A stretch of 64,000 nucleotides of DNA from Bilabrum cf. latius (lineage: Eukaryota; Bigyra: Bicosoecida; Bigyra; Bicosoecida), in contig CBCXTV010000001.1 of NCBI GenBank assembly GCA_965178125.1, positions 1 through 64,000 on the forward strand, in the 5' to 3' direction. The notes under the pieces are model-generated. The model searched no databases. It was not told the DNA's origin and worked only from the letters and a program-made list of their open reading frames with translations. The number at the start of each line of letters is the position of its first letter. Position 1 is the first letter of the stretch. Below are positions 1-8,990 of the stretch, in pieces. The position numbers and the translations under genes are program-made.

Positions 1-427
1 TGGAGATCCTAGCATCGTATGGAGGCAAGAGGTAACACCTTGGGGTCCGTTCTCCGCTTCAATTCCTGTCCCAAATCCGATTCCCATTTCGAGACCGAAA
101 AAGGTGACCCGGAAAACGACGGTACTTATTTCTGAACCGTTTTCCGGACGCTTTCCGGGTCTCCCATGTGACCGCTTTTTGCGTACCGAAACACGTTCCG
201 CGCGTGAGGAGCAGATGCGGATCTCCGCGGGGTCCTATTTGTGTCTTTTTTCGGGGACGAAATCGGGCGCACTTCTCGTGCCGATTTGTGGTCGTCTCTG
301 AAACCGGCTGCGAGTCGGGAAAGGTGCCCGAGATGCTTGTGTCCTTGGCTTCGTATTTCTCCGCATATTCTTCAAACGCGGGCGGCAGTGGCTCCTGCGC
401 GGGAGCTTCCCGAGTGGGTCCGTCGTG

Positions 428-624
428 CAGTGCGCTGGGTAGGTCCGCAGGTCAAGGAGGCGCTCGCAGTTATAGACGTAGGTGGAGTTTGCGAGCTGCC
501 GGCCGACATGCTCATGTGGTGACCGGAGGTCACCACATGAGCATGTCGGCCGGCAGCTCGCAAACCCCACCTGCGTCTATAACTGCGAACGCCTCCTTGA
601 CCTGCGGACCTACCCAGCGCACTG
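428..624. repeat. 197 bp palindrome (97 bp arms, 3 nt centre), X1
   Basis: Arms 428-524 and 528-624 are reverse complements with about three mismatches, separated by only three bases. The right arm and the sequence after it are homologous to the U glycosyltransferase ORF around 20331-20430 (the part encoding NCERLLDVRTYPAHW). The left arm is therefore an inverted duplicate of a gene fragment. A single half copy lies at about 10724-10770. Such a structure could extrude as a cruciform or fold as a long hairpin RNA. Confidence 0.9.
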
Positions 625-704
625 AGCAGACAACGCATTTGTGGTCCCCCTCCACGTCGGCATGGGCTTGAAGTGGTACCTCAGGAGGATTTCACTTGCG
701 CCGG

Positions 705-1612
705 CCCCCAGGATTTCGCCAAAAATGGCCGATCCGCACAAGGAATTTAAGTTGCGGCGACACAGCTCGGACCCTGGCTTTTTTTTGGCTGTTTCGGGGC
801 CCCAAGAGGGCTCCCGGCCCCAAAAAGGGCAAAACGCGAGGTTGTGGTGGAAAAAATGGGCCCCAAGGAGTCTCCAAACGACGCAAAACGCCACGTTGTG
901 GTGGATTTTAGAGCCCCTAAATCGCCCAAAAAAGACGCAAAACGCCACGTGGTGGTGGATTTTAGAGCCCCTAAATCGCCAAAAAAGACGCAAAACGCCA
1001 CGTTGTAGTGGATTTTAGAGCCCCTAAATCGCCCAAAAAAGACGCAAAACGCCACGTTGTGGTGTTTTTTTTGAGCGTTTTCGGGGGGCTCGGAAGGGGA
1101 CCCCCCAGGATTTGGCCAAAAATGGCCGATCCACACAAGGACTTTAAGTTGCGGCGACACAGTTCGGGCCCCGGTTTGTTTTTGCGGTTTGGGGGCCCCG
1201 AGAGGGCTCCCGGCCCCAAAAAGGGCAAAACGCGAGGTTGTGGTGGAAAAATGGGCCCCAGGCAGCCCCAAACGACGCAACACGCCACGTTGTGGTGGAT
1301 TTTAGAGCCCTAAATCGCCCAAAAAAGACGCAAAACGCCACGTTGTCGTGGATTTTAGAGCCCTAAATCGCCCCAAAGAGACGCAAAACGCCACGTTGTA
1401 GTGGATTTTAGAGCCCCTAAACCGCCCTAAAAAGACGCCAAACGCCACGTTGTGGTGTTTTTTTTGAGCGTTTTGGGGGGGCCCGGAAGGGGACCCCCCC
1501 AGGATTTGGCCCAAAATGGCCGATCCACACAAGGAATTTAAGTTGCGGCGACACAGTTCGGGCCCCGGGGTTTGTTTTGCTGTTTGGGGGCCCCAAGAGG
1601 GCTCCCGGGAGG
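705..1612 (+). repeat. Nested minisatellite, X1
   Basis: Three blocks of about 395 bp (landmark ATGGCCGATCC at 725, 1122 and 1516), the first two followed by several 53-54 bp monomers. The monomers start GACGCAAAACGCCACG and are seen at 880, 934, 987 and 1041, with another group at about 1270-1450. Open frames cross it in several phases, but they are repetitive and look like no protein. Homopolymer lengths vary between X copies. Confidence 0.9.
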
Positions 1613-2197
1613 CCCTAGAGTGGCCCTTCTCCGCTTCAATTCCTGTCCCAAATCCGATTCCCATTTCGAGACCGAAAAAGGTGACCCGGAAAACGACGGT
1701 ACTTATTTCTGAACCGTTTTCCGGACGCTTTCCGGGCCTCCCATGTGACCGCTTTTTGCGTACCGAAACACGTTCCGCGCGTGAGGAGCAGATGCGGATC
1801 TCCGCGGGGTCCTAGTTGTGTCCTTTTTCGGGGGACGAAATCGGGCGCACTTGTCGTGCCGATTCGTGGTCGTCTCTGAGACCGGCTGCGAGTCGGGAAA
1901 GGTGCCCGGGAGATGCTCGTGTCCTTGGCTTCGTATTTCTCCGCGTATTCTTCAAACGCGGGCGCACGTCTCCTACCGATTCGTGGTCGGTTTCCGAGGC
2001 CGATCGCGAGTCGGGAAATGCGCCCGCGATGCGCTCTCGATCTCGGAAAGGGCGGGAGTCCGTTCTTGCATTCGGAATGGGCGGGGAGTTGCTTTTCCTG
2101 GGAGCATGTGCGAGATTCCTTCTCCGCGGGTCCTCTTTCGGCTTCGGCAGTCAGCAGCGCACTCTGCGGGAACGGCATTCTCCGAGTCTCTTTGCCG

Positions 2198-3205
2198 ATG
2201 ATGTCTGAGGAGAAACCGTCCGAGAGCATTGCTGTTTCCTTGGGAGACGGCCGCAATCTTCGTGGGCGTCGAGGCGCCGGTGATATGGGAAACGAGGGCG
2301 GCATGTTGGCGCGCGAGGTCGACGCGCCGGCGGAGCACGCCGGCGCGGCGGCAAGCGTCGATGATTCGGGCGGCTCCCACATCGAGAGCGGCGGCGCGGA
2401 GGCGGCGTCCACGGGGATGCTCGGAGAGGAGAGCGGCAAGGCAGCGCCGAAGGAGGACGCCGAAGACGACGGCGGCAAGAAGACGGAGGAGGAGGATGCT
2501 CGCGGCGGTGGACGTGCTGTGGTGCCCGGAGGTAATGACGACGTATGGACCAACGCAGCAGCTTGGAAGGCGGGTGGCGGCGTGGCAGCCGGGGCGGTCT
2601 CTGGCGCTGATAGCTGGGATCTATGGGGGACCCCTGCGAAGTCGTCATGGGGGGAGACGTACGTGCTGCGGCAGGTCGCGTCGGAGCCGGCGGAGGAGGC
2701 GACATGGACTTGCAACGCGTGCCAGTGCTGCAAGCCCCGGTCGGCGTACTTTAAGAAGTGGAAGGACTGGATCCAACCAGTTTGCCGGGTGTGTTGCGAC
2801 AAGTTCGACAACGCGACGCCGTGGTGGGTGTGGTGCAAGAGCTGCAAAAACGAGTATCCGGCGTACCGATTTCCCCAGATCCGCCGGAAGAAGGAGAACT
2901 TGCGCTATTTCTTCCCTGAGGACTGGTGCGCGAAGTGCCTGGTTGCGCGTGGCTGGAGTCTCCATGATGTCCGTTCCTCTGCGGGTGAAGCGAAGCGTTG
3001 GGTGCCAAAAGCTGGCGCGAATACCGGTGACGGCGACAACGACGCTCGTGCTCCCGCACGCGACGAGCTTCCTGCAGGAGGCGCCGCCTCCTGCAGCAAC
3101 GCCGTGCGTCAGAGTTCTTCGCGTGACGAGGCCTTGGATGACATCAAGCGGGCCATGGAGCTTCTCCAGAATGCGGAAAGGTTCCTCCTCACGATGCCAG
3201 CGTGA
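2198..3205 (+). CDS. Double zinc-ribbon protein (Stc1-like?), X1
   Basis: 335 aa from an ATG-ATG pair; the upstream extension of this frame is poor in recognisable sequence, so the start MMSEEKPSES was chosen. Residues 1-160 are acidic, Gly/Ala-rich and probably disordered. Then come four CxxC knuckles: C172/C175, C196/C199, C213/C216 and C244/C247, with the pattern CNAC...CRVC...CKSC...CAKC. This reads as two tandem zinc ribbons rich in Trp and Lys. The spacing and aromatic content resemble Stc1-type LIM-like modules, which link RNAi to heterochromatin in fission yeast; that comparison is inference. The C-terminal 90 residues are again low in complexity. A longer paralogue fused to other genes lies at 13110-14300. 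Next on the same strand is the coiled-coil ORF. Function unknown; metal binding is likely. Confidence 0.7.
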   Translation: MMSEEKPSESIAVSLGDGRNLRGRRGAGDMGNEGGMLAREVDAPAEHAGAAASVDDSGGSHIESGGAEAASTGMLGEESGKAAPKEDAEDDGGKKTEEEDARGGGRAVVPGGNDDVWTNAAAWKAGGGVAAGAVSGADSWDLWGTPAKSSWGETYVLRQVASEPAEEATWTCNACQCCKPRSAYFKKWKDWIQPVCRVCCDKFDNATPWWVWCKSCKNEYPAYRFPQIRRKKENLRYFFPEDWCAKCLVARGWSLHDVRSSAGEAKRWVPKAGANTGDGDNDARAPARDELPAGGAASCSNAVRQSSSRDEALDDIKRAMELLQNAERFLLTMPA

Positions 3206-3399
3206 CGCGGGAGCTTCCCGAATGGGTCCGTCGTACTGTGAGGGCGCTCCGGAAGGAAGAGCGCGAGTGAGTCATCCTTGCGCCGAGGTGAGCGCGACGT
3301 CGGAGGAGCACGGTCGTTTGATTGGGAACGATATGGTCGGCAGAGTGTGAAAATCCGAGTTTCTCGTGCAGGATTGGGCAGCTCTCTAGATATCTTGCC

Positions 3400-4386
3400 T
3401 GGGAAGGGTGTGATGTGGTGGGAGCGCTTCCGCCTCACGTGGCAGACGTCCACACTTCCTGGTTCCCCGGCAGGCTGTTTGGCGAGACGGAGTGGCAAAG
3501 CATCCGCCTGCTGATTCCTACTTTGTTACCTCGATTGTGAGCTCGGAGCTTGGGGCGGAGGATTCTGCGGGCAGCTCATGTGTGCCTAGAGTGTCATCCC
3601 GCGACCCTCTGACTTCTGTTCGTGGCTTTACCTCTTCGCGCAGGAAGATTCCTCATGAGGCAAGCCCGGTCCGAACTCGCGTGGGATGCCGTGCGCTGGT
3701 GCGGCTTCCACTCATCCCCGGGGTGGGGAGCGCTGGGTAAAGGATCGTCTGTCCCTGCAAGTTTCGATTCGGCGAGGTGCGGCAGCATGACGCGGACCGA
3801 GGTGAAGTCCTTTGTCCGCGATAGGTCGCCGCGTCGCGCGGTGGCGACCCCACAGCGCCCAAATCCCATTCCGGAGAGGGGGTGTGATGCAGTGGGAGCC
3901 CTTCCGCCTCACGTGACAGACGTTCACACTTCCTGGTTCCCATAAGGTCTTCAGCACAGCGCATGCGAGGCAGGCTGTTCGGCGAGACGTAGTGGCATCG
4001 CCCCCGCCTGCTCATTCCTACTTTGTTACCTCGATTGTCAGCTTGGGGCTCGGGGGCGGCGGATTCAGCGGGCAGCTCATGTATGCTGGAGTGTCATCCC
4101 GCGACCTCTGACTTCTGTCCGTGGCTTTACCTCTTCGCGCAGGAAGATTCCTCATGAGGCAAGCCCGGTGCGAACTCCTGTGGGATGCCGTGCGCTGGTT
4201 CGGATTCCACTCATGCCCGATGTGGGGAGCGCTAGGGTAAAGGATCGTCTGTCCCTGCAAGTTTCGATTCGGCTCGAGTCAATGTGAGGAAGGAGAGGTG
4301 CGGCAGCATGACGCGGAACGAGGTGACGTCCTTTGTCCGCGATAGGTCGCCGCGTCGCGCGGTGGCGACCCCGCAGCGCCCAAACC
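3400..4386 (+). repeat. Tandem duplication of about 0.5 kb upstream of the coiled-coil ORF
   Basis: 3400-3876 and 3877-4386 are diverged direct repeats. Both end with the sequence encoding MTR(T/N)EV(K/T)SFVRDRSPRRAVATP, but only the second copy continues into the coiled-coil ORF; the first runs into the start of the second repeat and terminates. The first repeat therefore holds a truncated duplicate of the gene start with its 5-prime flank. No other gene is seen in 3206-4307. The same arrangement occurs at about 30596-31582 and 45305-46291. Confidence 0.75.
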
Positions 4387-4829
4387 CCGCCCCGCCTAGT
4401 CCTCACTCGACAGCGGTGTCGAACCTGCAGCAGCGCTTCGAGAACATGCAGCAGCGTGCGGAAAGCTTGAGCGCTCAGCTGGAGTACGCCCAAAGTGTGA
4501 TCAGGCTGCTCTCAGGCCTGTTGCGCGATGAGGCTCCTCGGTTCCATGCAGACTTTGATCCCGTGATTCGGCGTGCGATGTCTGGCGCAAGCGGCTCCGT
4601 TGCGGGTAGGTCTTTCCGTCTTGTGGACGGAGGCGTCATCCACGGACCTGACACAGCAGTCGCTGCTCCTCCGCGTCGTCTCATCGTTGAGGTGCGTACG
4701 GACTGGGAGATGACCGAGACTGCCTCAACTGTGCTGGATTCCTCAGGATCAGACGACATGGGTTCCGAGGACTCGCCGCCGCCGACCGTCGTCCTCCCCA
4801 GCGGCGCGGCGGGCGCCGGCGGTGCCTAG
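4308..4829 (+). CDS. Coiled-coil ORF, ends at conserved in-frame TAG, X1
   Basis: 173 aa from the ATG at 4308 (an in-frame ATG also exists at 4284). A basic N-terminus, SFVRDRSPRRA, is followed by a predicted coiled coil at about residues 39-77 with heptad-like Leu/Gln/Glu spacing, then an acidic Ser/Pro tail. It stops at TAG 4827-4829, yet the same frame stays open for another 135 codons to TGA at 5237. The downstream part reads like protein, with CIQC and CLAC knuckles (C276/C279 and C290/C293 if the TAG is counted as residue 174). The natural gene may be 4308-5237, with the TAG read through, edited, or a recent nonsense change. No family recognised. Confidence 0.55.
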   Translation: MTRNEVTSFVRDRSPRRAVATPQRPNPAPPSPHSTAVSNLQQRFENMQQRAESLSAQLEYAQSVIRLLSGLLRDEAPRFHADFDPVIRRAMSGASGSVAGRSFRLVDGGVIHGPDTAVAAPPRRLIVEVRTDWEMTETASTVLDSSGSDDMGSEDSPPPTVVLPSGAAGAGGA

Positions 4830-5237
4830 TCCTCGGCAGCTCCTGCATCGGAGCCTCCTGTCGAGATTCGATCGCGCAACGTCGTTCCTTACATTGCTTG
4901 CCGTCGCATGTGCCGGGCGGTGGTGGGTGTGCGTGTTCGCCGAAAGTTCCCGGCCTCGTCTTCCTCAGGAGAGCTCCTCGACCCGAAATTGGCAGCTCAG
5001 CGCTGCCGTGGCCGATACAGTACCCGTGCATGGCCAGTTGGCAGCTACGCGCTGCCGTTGCCAATGTCGTCCGCACGAGAGCAGAGTGGCAGCTCAGCGC
5101 AGGCGAGAAACCGCGCTCGCAATGCTGCGAGGTGTATTCAATGCTGTGCACGTGTCTATTCCTCTCCCTGGTTTTGTCTCGCTTGCGCCAGTGTGACCGC
5201 AGCAGAGCGGGTGCTTCCCGTGCGTCTTCAGCTTTGA
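4830..5237 (+). CDS. Downstream part of the TAG-interrupted ORF, CxxC-containing, X1
   Basis: In-frame continuation of the coiled-coil ORF after a single TAG. If translated on its own it would start at ATG 4908 and give 109 aa. It is basic and carries two CxxC pairs ten residues apart near its end, consistent with a small zinc-binding knuckle. Overlapping frames (4822-5196 and 4898-5371) are also open, so the evidence for this frame is its continuity with the upstream gene and its cysteine pattern. Confidence 0.4.
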   Translation, partial: SSAAPASEPPVEIRSRNVVPYIACRRMCRAVVGVRVRRKFPASSSSGELLDPKLAAQRCRGRYSTRAWPVGSYALPLPMSSAREQSGSSAQARNRARNAARCIQCCARVYSSPWFCLACASVTAAERVLPVRLQL

Positions 5238-5403
5238 GCACTCCTCCAGCGACAGGAAGGCATTCGCTTGCTCTCGCTCCCCGCCTGCGTCCTATCCCTC
5301 CCGGGTATCTTCAGAGGCCACAGGCAGTGCGAAGCTTGGCAGCGGGTCCGTCCGCGTCGTTTCGGCTGTGAGCGATCTTCTGCCCGGTTCCTCACGCGTC
5401 ATA

Positions 5404-7005
5404 ATGTCCTCTGCTTCGGTGCCGGATCAGCTCGCACGGATCAGTAAGGAGCTGAAGTGTCTCAGAGACGCGAGACAACGGGCGCGCAATGGGCTGCGCC
5501 ATCCGTGGTTGCGCGCCATGGAGGCACAGGTCGCTGAGGTTATTCGTCATCACCCCGGCGGTGGCGAGGCAGCTCTTCGAACCTATGTCTCTCGTCAGTT
5601 GCAGAGTCGACAGGTTTCCACGCGGACGGCTTCGCAGGAGGAGTTTCAAAGGCAGGTCGATGAGGAGGTCGCGCTCACCATGAGGCGCCCAGCTGAGGCG
5701 TGGCAGCGAAATCCTCTTCGCTCATGTCATCGAGAGTCCGTGGCACGCGCAGAGACCTTTCTCGCCGAGGCTTCTGTCGTTGCTTGGATCGACCATGTGA
5801 ACGAGCAGCGTGGGTGTGCTCCAACTGGGAACATGGTTTTCGCCATGCTTGCGAGGATGGGCGTTCGCGCGGGGAAGGACTCGGCTCGACGGCAGTGGCT
5901 CCTGCGCTTCCGTCGTCGTTGGCGGCTTCGGCATGGCCGATTGAAGAAGCAGCCCCCGGTAACACTCGATTACGTCAGACTCGCGTGTCGTGTCTTCTAT
6001 CAGTGGATTGAATTCGCAGAAGCGCGAGTGCCCCCCAACCGCCGCCTCGTCTTTGTGAATTTCGATGAGTCCAGCGTGCCCTTTGCCTTTCCGGGAATGC
6101 GCGGGTACATCGCACCGAGGTCAGGAACGGAGCCCGCTTCGCTTGGTTCGCGCACGGAGCGCCTCGCCTCGAATAGCAATCGAGGATCGTACACCTTTCT
6201 GGGTTTTATTAGCGACTGCCCGGAAATCCAGCGACGACTCCCGCGTATACTCATCGGGAAGCACACGCGGCTGAGCAAGCGCTTGATGCGTGGGGCGCCG
6301 AACCAAATGGTGGACGGAATGGAAGTCTGGGCCCGAGAGAGCTCGTGGGTGACGCAGTCCCTCATGTTCGACATTCTGCGTCGGCTTTTCGCTTCTTGGA
6401 TGGACATTCAGCATGAGATCTATCCAATAGTGATACTTGACTGCGCGCCCCAACACATTTCCACTGAGATTGTGAACTTCGCACACGGCCTTGGCATGGA
6501 TCTCGTGTTTATTCCTGGTCGACTCACCTTCCTGCTTCAGCCGTTGGACGTTCTCGTCTTTCAGCTTCTTAAGCGCGACCTTCGGGAGACGTGGATGCAG
6601 GAGCGCTCGCGTCATGAAGCGGGTCATGTCGATGTCTCTTGCCATCTCAGGGTTGTCGCTGAGTGCACGAAGAGAGTGCTCTCGTCTGGCTCGTGGCAAG
6701 GCGCTTTCGATATGACAGGCATTACCAGCGGCAGGCGCCGCTTGCATTCGACCCTACGGCGCTTGTTTGAGTGTGACATGGAGGACATCTCCAGCGATGC
6801 TCCGTCTGTCGACCAGCTCCGCTTCATCAGCAGTCCGCAGCAGCCTCTCCCGCACGATGCGCTCATCAACAGGGCCCCAGTCGCGTCCGGACACGCGGTC
6901 GACGGAGGCGTCCACGGTGGTAACGCTCGCCGCGTGCCTCGTGGCCGCAGACTAAACGGATGGACCCCCCGCGATCGCGCTCACCCCTCGGCGGCCATGC
7001 CGTGA
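5404..7005 (+). CDS. DDE transposase, pogo/DDE_1-like, X1
   Basis: 533 aa from ATG 5404; an upstream in-frame GTG gives 545 codons, but a eukaryotic ATG start is preferred. The N-terminal half has helix-turn-helix-like sequence, ending in a Trp-Leu-x-x-Phe-x-x-Arg segment at about residue 165, as in the CENP-B/Tc5-type DNA-binding domains of pogo relatives. The catalytic half shows D221 in FVNFDESS, D346 in VILDCAPQH, and D382 in FLLQPLDVLVF. This is a DD35D spacing, with the LQPLD signature typical of DDE_1 endonucleases. Pogo-type enzymes cut at terminal inverted repeats and insert at TA. The gene is intact in all three X copies, so it may be active or recently amplified. Its last 46 bp overlap the next gene in another frame. 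The element it mobilises is not certain; U is flanked by TA and is a candidate. Confidence 0.8.
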   Translation: MSSASVPDQLARISKELKCLRDARQRARNGLRHPWLRAMEAQVAEVIRHHPGGGEAALRTYVSRQLQSRQVSTRTASQEEFQRQVDEEVALTMRRPAEAWQRNPLRSCHRESVARAETFLAEASVVAWIDHVNEQRGCAPTGNMVFAMLARMGVRAGKDSARRQWLLRFRRRWRLRHGRLKKQPPVTLDYVRLACRVFYQWIEFAEARVPPNRRLVFVNFDESSVPFAFPGMRGYIAPRSGTEPASLGSRTERLASNSNRGSYTFLGFISDCPEIQRRLPRILIGKHTRLSKRLMRGAPNQMVDGMEVWARESSWVTQSLMFDILRRLFASWMDIQHEIYPIVILDCAPQHISTEIVNFAHGLGMDLVFIPGRLTFLLQPLDVLVFQLLKRDLRETWMQERSRHEAGHVDVSCHLRVVAECTKRVLSSGSWQGAFDMTGITSGRRRLHSTLRRLFECDMEDISSDAPSVDQLRFISSPQQPLPHDALINRAPVASGHAVDGGVHGGNARRVPRGRRLNGWTPRDRAHPSAAMP

Positions 7006-8024
7006 CCTCGACCACGACCATGTCAGGGGCGAACGCGACTTCGTCAACCTCGAGCACGACCATCCCAGCGGCGAACGCGGCTTCCTCGATGGGATCCCTG
7101 ACCCCGACGAAGCTTCCCCGACCTCGGCCACGTGAACCTGCAGGCGCATTCTTGCCCGATGTGCCCGCGCAGGTGGCGGCCTGCACGGCGTGGGCGCCAC
7201 CGTTTCGTCGACCAGACAGCTCAGCCACTCCGGCGACGCGCGAGGCGGCAACGTCCACGTGCATCAATCCGTGGACCGCTCTCTCCTGGTATCCGACACC
7301 ACCGCAGCCGACGGACCCCCCTTCCGACAGGCCTCGCGAGGTACCGAACCGGAGCTCCCGGCAGCAGCGCAGGCGTCATGCTTGGGGCGGCACGTGGGTG
7401 TTCGACGACGCCATTACGCTCAGCGATTGCGGGTCGAGGGTGCAGATCGACGCGCCGCAGTCGAAGCTCTTGGCGATGGTCCTGCCCCGGAAGTCGGGCC
7501 AGTGGATTCCTCGTAGGCTGCGCTCGCGTACGATCTGGTATTTGGCTGGGGAGCAGTCGGCCGTGATCACCAACCTCAAGTGCCAGGCCTGCAGTCGGGT
7601 CAAGCACGCGGACAGCTTCAACCCGAAGAGCTTGCGTCGGGCTCAGTACTCGTTGCTGCATTCCCTGTGGCCCGGCTACATACGACGTACCGAGCGGTCT
7701 ATTTGGTGCACGCAGTGTGCGGTGGAGGACCAGTTGATGCAGGGCAACTTTCCGGACGGCTACTGTTTCCGGATCCGCGCCACACTCGAAATTTGCCATC
7801 AAGATCGCGTCGCGGCCAAGCTGTTTGCAGTGCACGACAGTAACGCTCTCTTCGAGCAGATCCCGCTGAGCTCCCGTGCGGCCATGGACGTGGCGGAGCA
7901 GTTGCGCCGATACTGGCAGGATGCCGTGTCCTCAGACGGCCAGAGCAACATCTTCCACAGCGACCACGTTTCGACAGACGACGACTCTGAGTTCGCACCG
8001 GGCGGACCGGAGAGCGTGCCGTGA
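6960..8024 (+). CDS. Single zinc-ribbon protein with disordered N-terminus, X1
   Basis: 354 aa, starting inside the 3-prime end of the transposase gene (46 bp overlap, other frame). Residues 1-140 are rich in Pro, Ser, Thr and Ala and probably disordered. A folded region begins near the segment RRRHAWGGTWVFDD. One zinc ribbon is formed by C208/C211 (KCQAC) and C250/C253 (WCTQC), with a Lys/Phe/Leu-rich insert resembling the Stc1-type ribbons of the 2198 ORF. A helical region and an acidic C-terminus follow. Pieces of this gene recur in the patchwork at 12266-12517, 14110-14150 and 14783-14822. A six-base-pair stem with a six-base loop (8033-8050) follows the stop; its role is unknown. Function not recognised. 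Confidence 0.65.
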   Translation: MDPPRSRSPLGGHAVTSTTTMSGANATSSTSSTTIPAANAASSMGSLTPTKLPRPRPREPAGAFLPDVPAQVAACTAWAPPFRRPDSSATPATREAATSTCINPWTALSWYPTPPQPTDPPSDRPREVPNRSSRQQRRRHAWGGTWVFDDAITLSDCGSRVQIDAPQSKLLAMVLPRKSGQWIPRRLRSRTIWYLAGEQSAVITNLKCQACSRVKHADSFNPKSLRRAQYSLLHSLWPGYIRRTERSIWCTQCAVEDQLMQGNFPDGYCFRIRATLEICHQDRVAAKLFAVHDSNALFEQIPLSSRAAMDVAEQLRRYWQDAVSSDGQSNIFHSDHVSTDDDSEFAPGGPESVP

Positions 8025-8224
8025 GGGACCGCAGCGACAGTAGCGTCGCTTAGGTGAGGAGCGGGTGCCAATGCTCTTTTGAAAATGGTGTGTCGTACGT
8101 ACGGCAGGAGCCGTCGGTGGGAGCGGGGCGGATCCTGCGGGAAGTCGTGGAGACTGAGGGCAGAGACTCTCGGGTCGGTCAGGGTCTCATGTAACGTGCT
8201 GTTCACCGCAGAGGTATGTGCGGA

Positions 8225-8478
8225 TCTTGGTGGATCTCTCGAGGACATGGGTGGCATACCGTTGTGCATCCGTTCCCCGGGGGGGGCGGTCGCAGAAGAG
8301 TGCACACGAAAACAAGAGGAAAGGAGACCAACCCCCCAAACCCACGTAGTGCGATCCTGGGGGGTACCCTATAAGGTACTAAGAATCCTTCTCCCGAAAA
8401 TCGCACTACCTCGGGCCACAACGTCTTGGTGGATTCCTCGAGGACATGGGTGGCATACCGTTGTGCATCCGTTCCCCG
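8225..8478 (+). repeat. 55 bp direct repeats flanking a hairpin element, X1
   Basis: 8225-8279 and 8424-8478 are nearly identical direct repeats. The 144 bp between them hold an element (8281-8413) that also occurs in U at about 24074-24212. Inside it GTAGTGCGAT (8346-8355) pairs with ATCGCACTAC (8400-8409), and a nested GTACC/GGTAC pair lies at 8364-8368 and 8375-8379. This resembles a small non-autonomous insertion with a long duplication at its ends, or a structured regulatory or replication sequence shared by both modules. No ORF is supported here. Confidence 0.75.
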
Positions 8479-8789
8479 TCGCTCCCTAACGTCTTCAGTG
8501 GCAGGTTCGGAAAAGACACCTCCGTAGGCACGCGACAAGTCCCGGTGAAGCGGGCTCGCACCGCGCTGGGCGGGAGATCGTGAGCGCTTAGAGGACCGGA
8601 GCTTTCGGGCGGGTGCGTGTCTCGACAAACTCCCTCTTGACCACGGGCGGGGAACGTGTAGGGCGGAAGCTAAAGACACCGTAAGTAGCGGAGGGCTAAC
8701 ATTCCGTCCTTCGGTGAGAGCCAAAAGTTCGAGTCTGCGAGAGACTATTATACGAAGTTCTCCCCTCCTCATACGTGCGCATAGCCTCC

Positions 8790-8990
8790 TCACGCGGTAG
8801 CGCGAGCGCGGGACCCGGACCTGTCCCTGATGGGCGTGAATCTGAACCCGGCGTACTCTCCTAGTCTGTCACTTCCACGACCTTGTTGTCGCGGAACCAC
8901 TTGCACGGAGACGAACCTGTCGTTCAAGCGGGTGCAGCCGGACGCGCAGGTGTAGTGCATCGCCTTGCATATGTGCACGGCCAAGTAGAT
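8790..8990 (-). pseudogene. Possible PARP-like ADP-ribosyltransferase relic, X1
   Basis: The minus strand encodes YLYGSGIYLAVHICKA followed by a short conserved-looking stretch. Tyr-Gly-x-Gly-Ile-Tyr-x-Ala and the Lys-Ala behind it match the core of PARP catalytic domains (compare GxGIYFA..SKS). Only about 60 residues remain, with no start or further catalytic residues. Orientation is opposite to all intact genes. If correct, it is a decayed fragment of a cellular gene caught in X. A chance match cannot be excluded. Confidence 0.35.

Larger units (their letters stand above)
51..1964 (+). repeat. 335 bp direct repeats flanking palindrome and minisatellite
   Basis: The stretch 51-384 recurs at 1628-1964 in the same orientation with few differences. 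The right copy leads into the zinc-ribbon gene at 2198 and contains the U insertion point; the left copy leads into the palindrome. A shorter piece of the same repeat lies at about 11107-11160. Equivalent pairs open X2/X4 and X3 (from about 15263, 41960 and 57168). No ORF here resembles a known protein. The right copy may be the 5-prime flank of the zinc-ribbon gene, but no promoter element can be defined. Confidence 0.8.

Noticed and set aside
705-1612. Reverse complement of the minisatellite resembling the dinoflagellate spliced leader (GCCATTTTGG core)
   Set aside because: Only a short core matches, the flanks disagree, and it recurs with the minisatellite blocks rather than upstream of a gene.
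705-1612. CRISPR array from regular 53-54 bp repeats
   Set aside because: Repeats are contiguous with no unique spacers, in a eukaryote-like context without cas genes.
235-1664. Long open frames on both strands through the direct repeat, palindrome and minisatellite
   Set aside because: They follow the repeat structure, overlap in several phases at once and look like no protein; frames open only because stop codons are rare in this GC-rich repeat.
1636-2847. 403-codon minus-strand ORF opposite the double zinc-ribbon gene (and its equivalents elsewhere)
   Set aside because: It is the antisense shadow of the + strand gene: Pro/Ala/Ser-rich with no motif, while the + frame has eight ordered cysteines.
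2229-3350. 373-codon Arg-rich + frame overlapping the double zinc-ribbon gene
   Set aside because: Shifted frame of the real gene; arginine-rich composition is the usual product of GC-rich out-of-phase reading.
8600-8780. tRNA or other small RNA gene suggested by a T-loop-like AGTTCGAGTC
   Set aside because: No matching acceptor stem, D-arm or anticodon arm could be placed around it.
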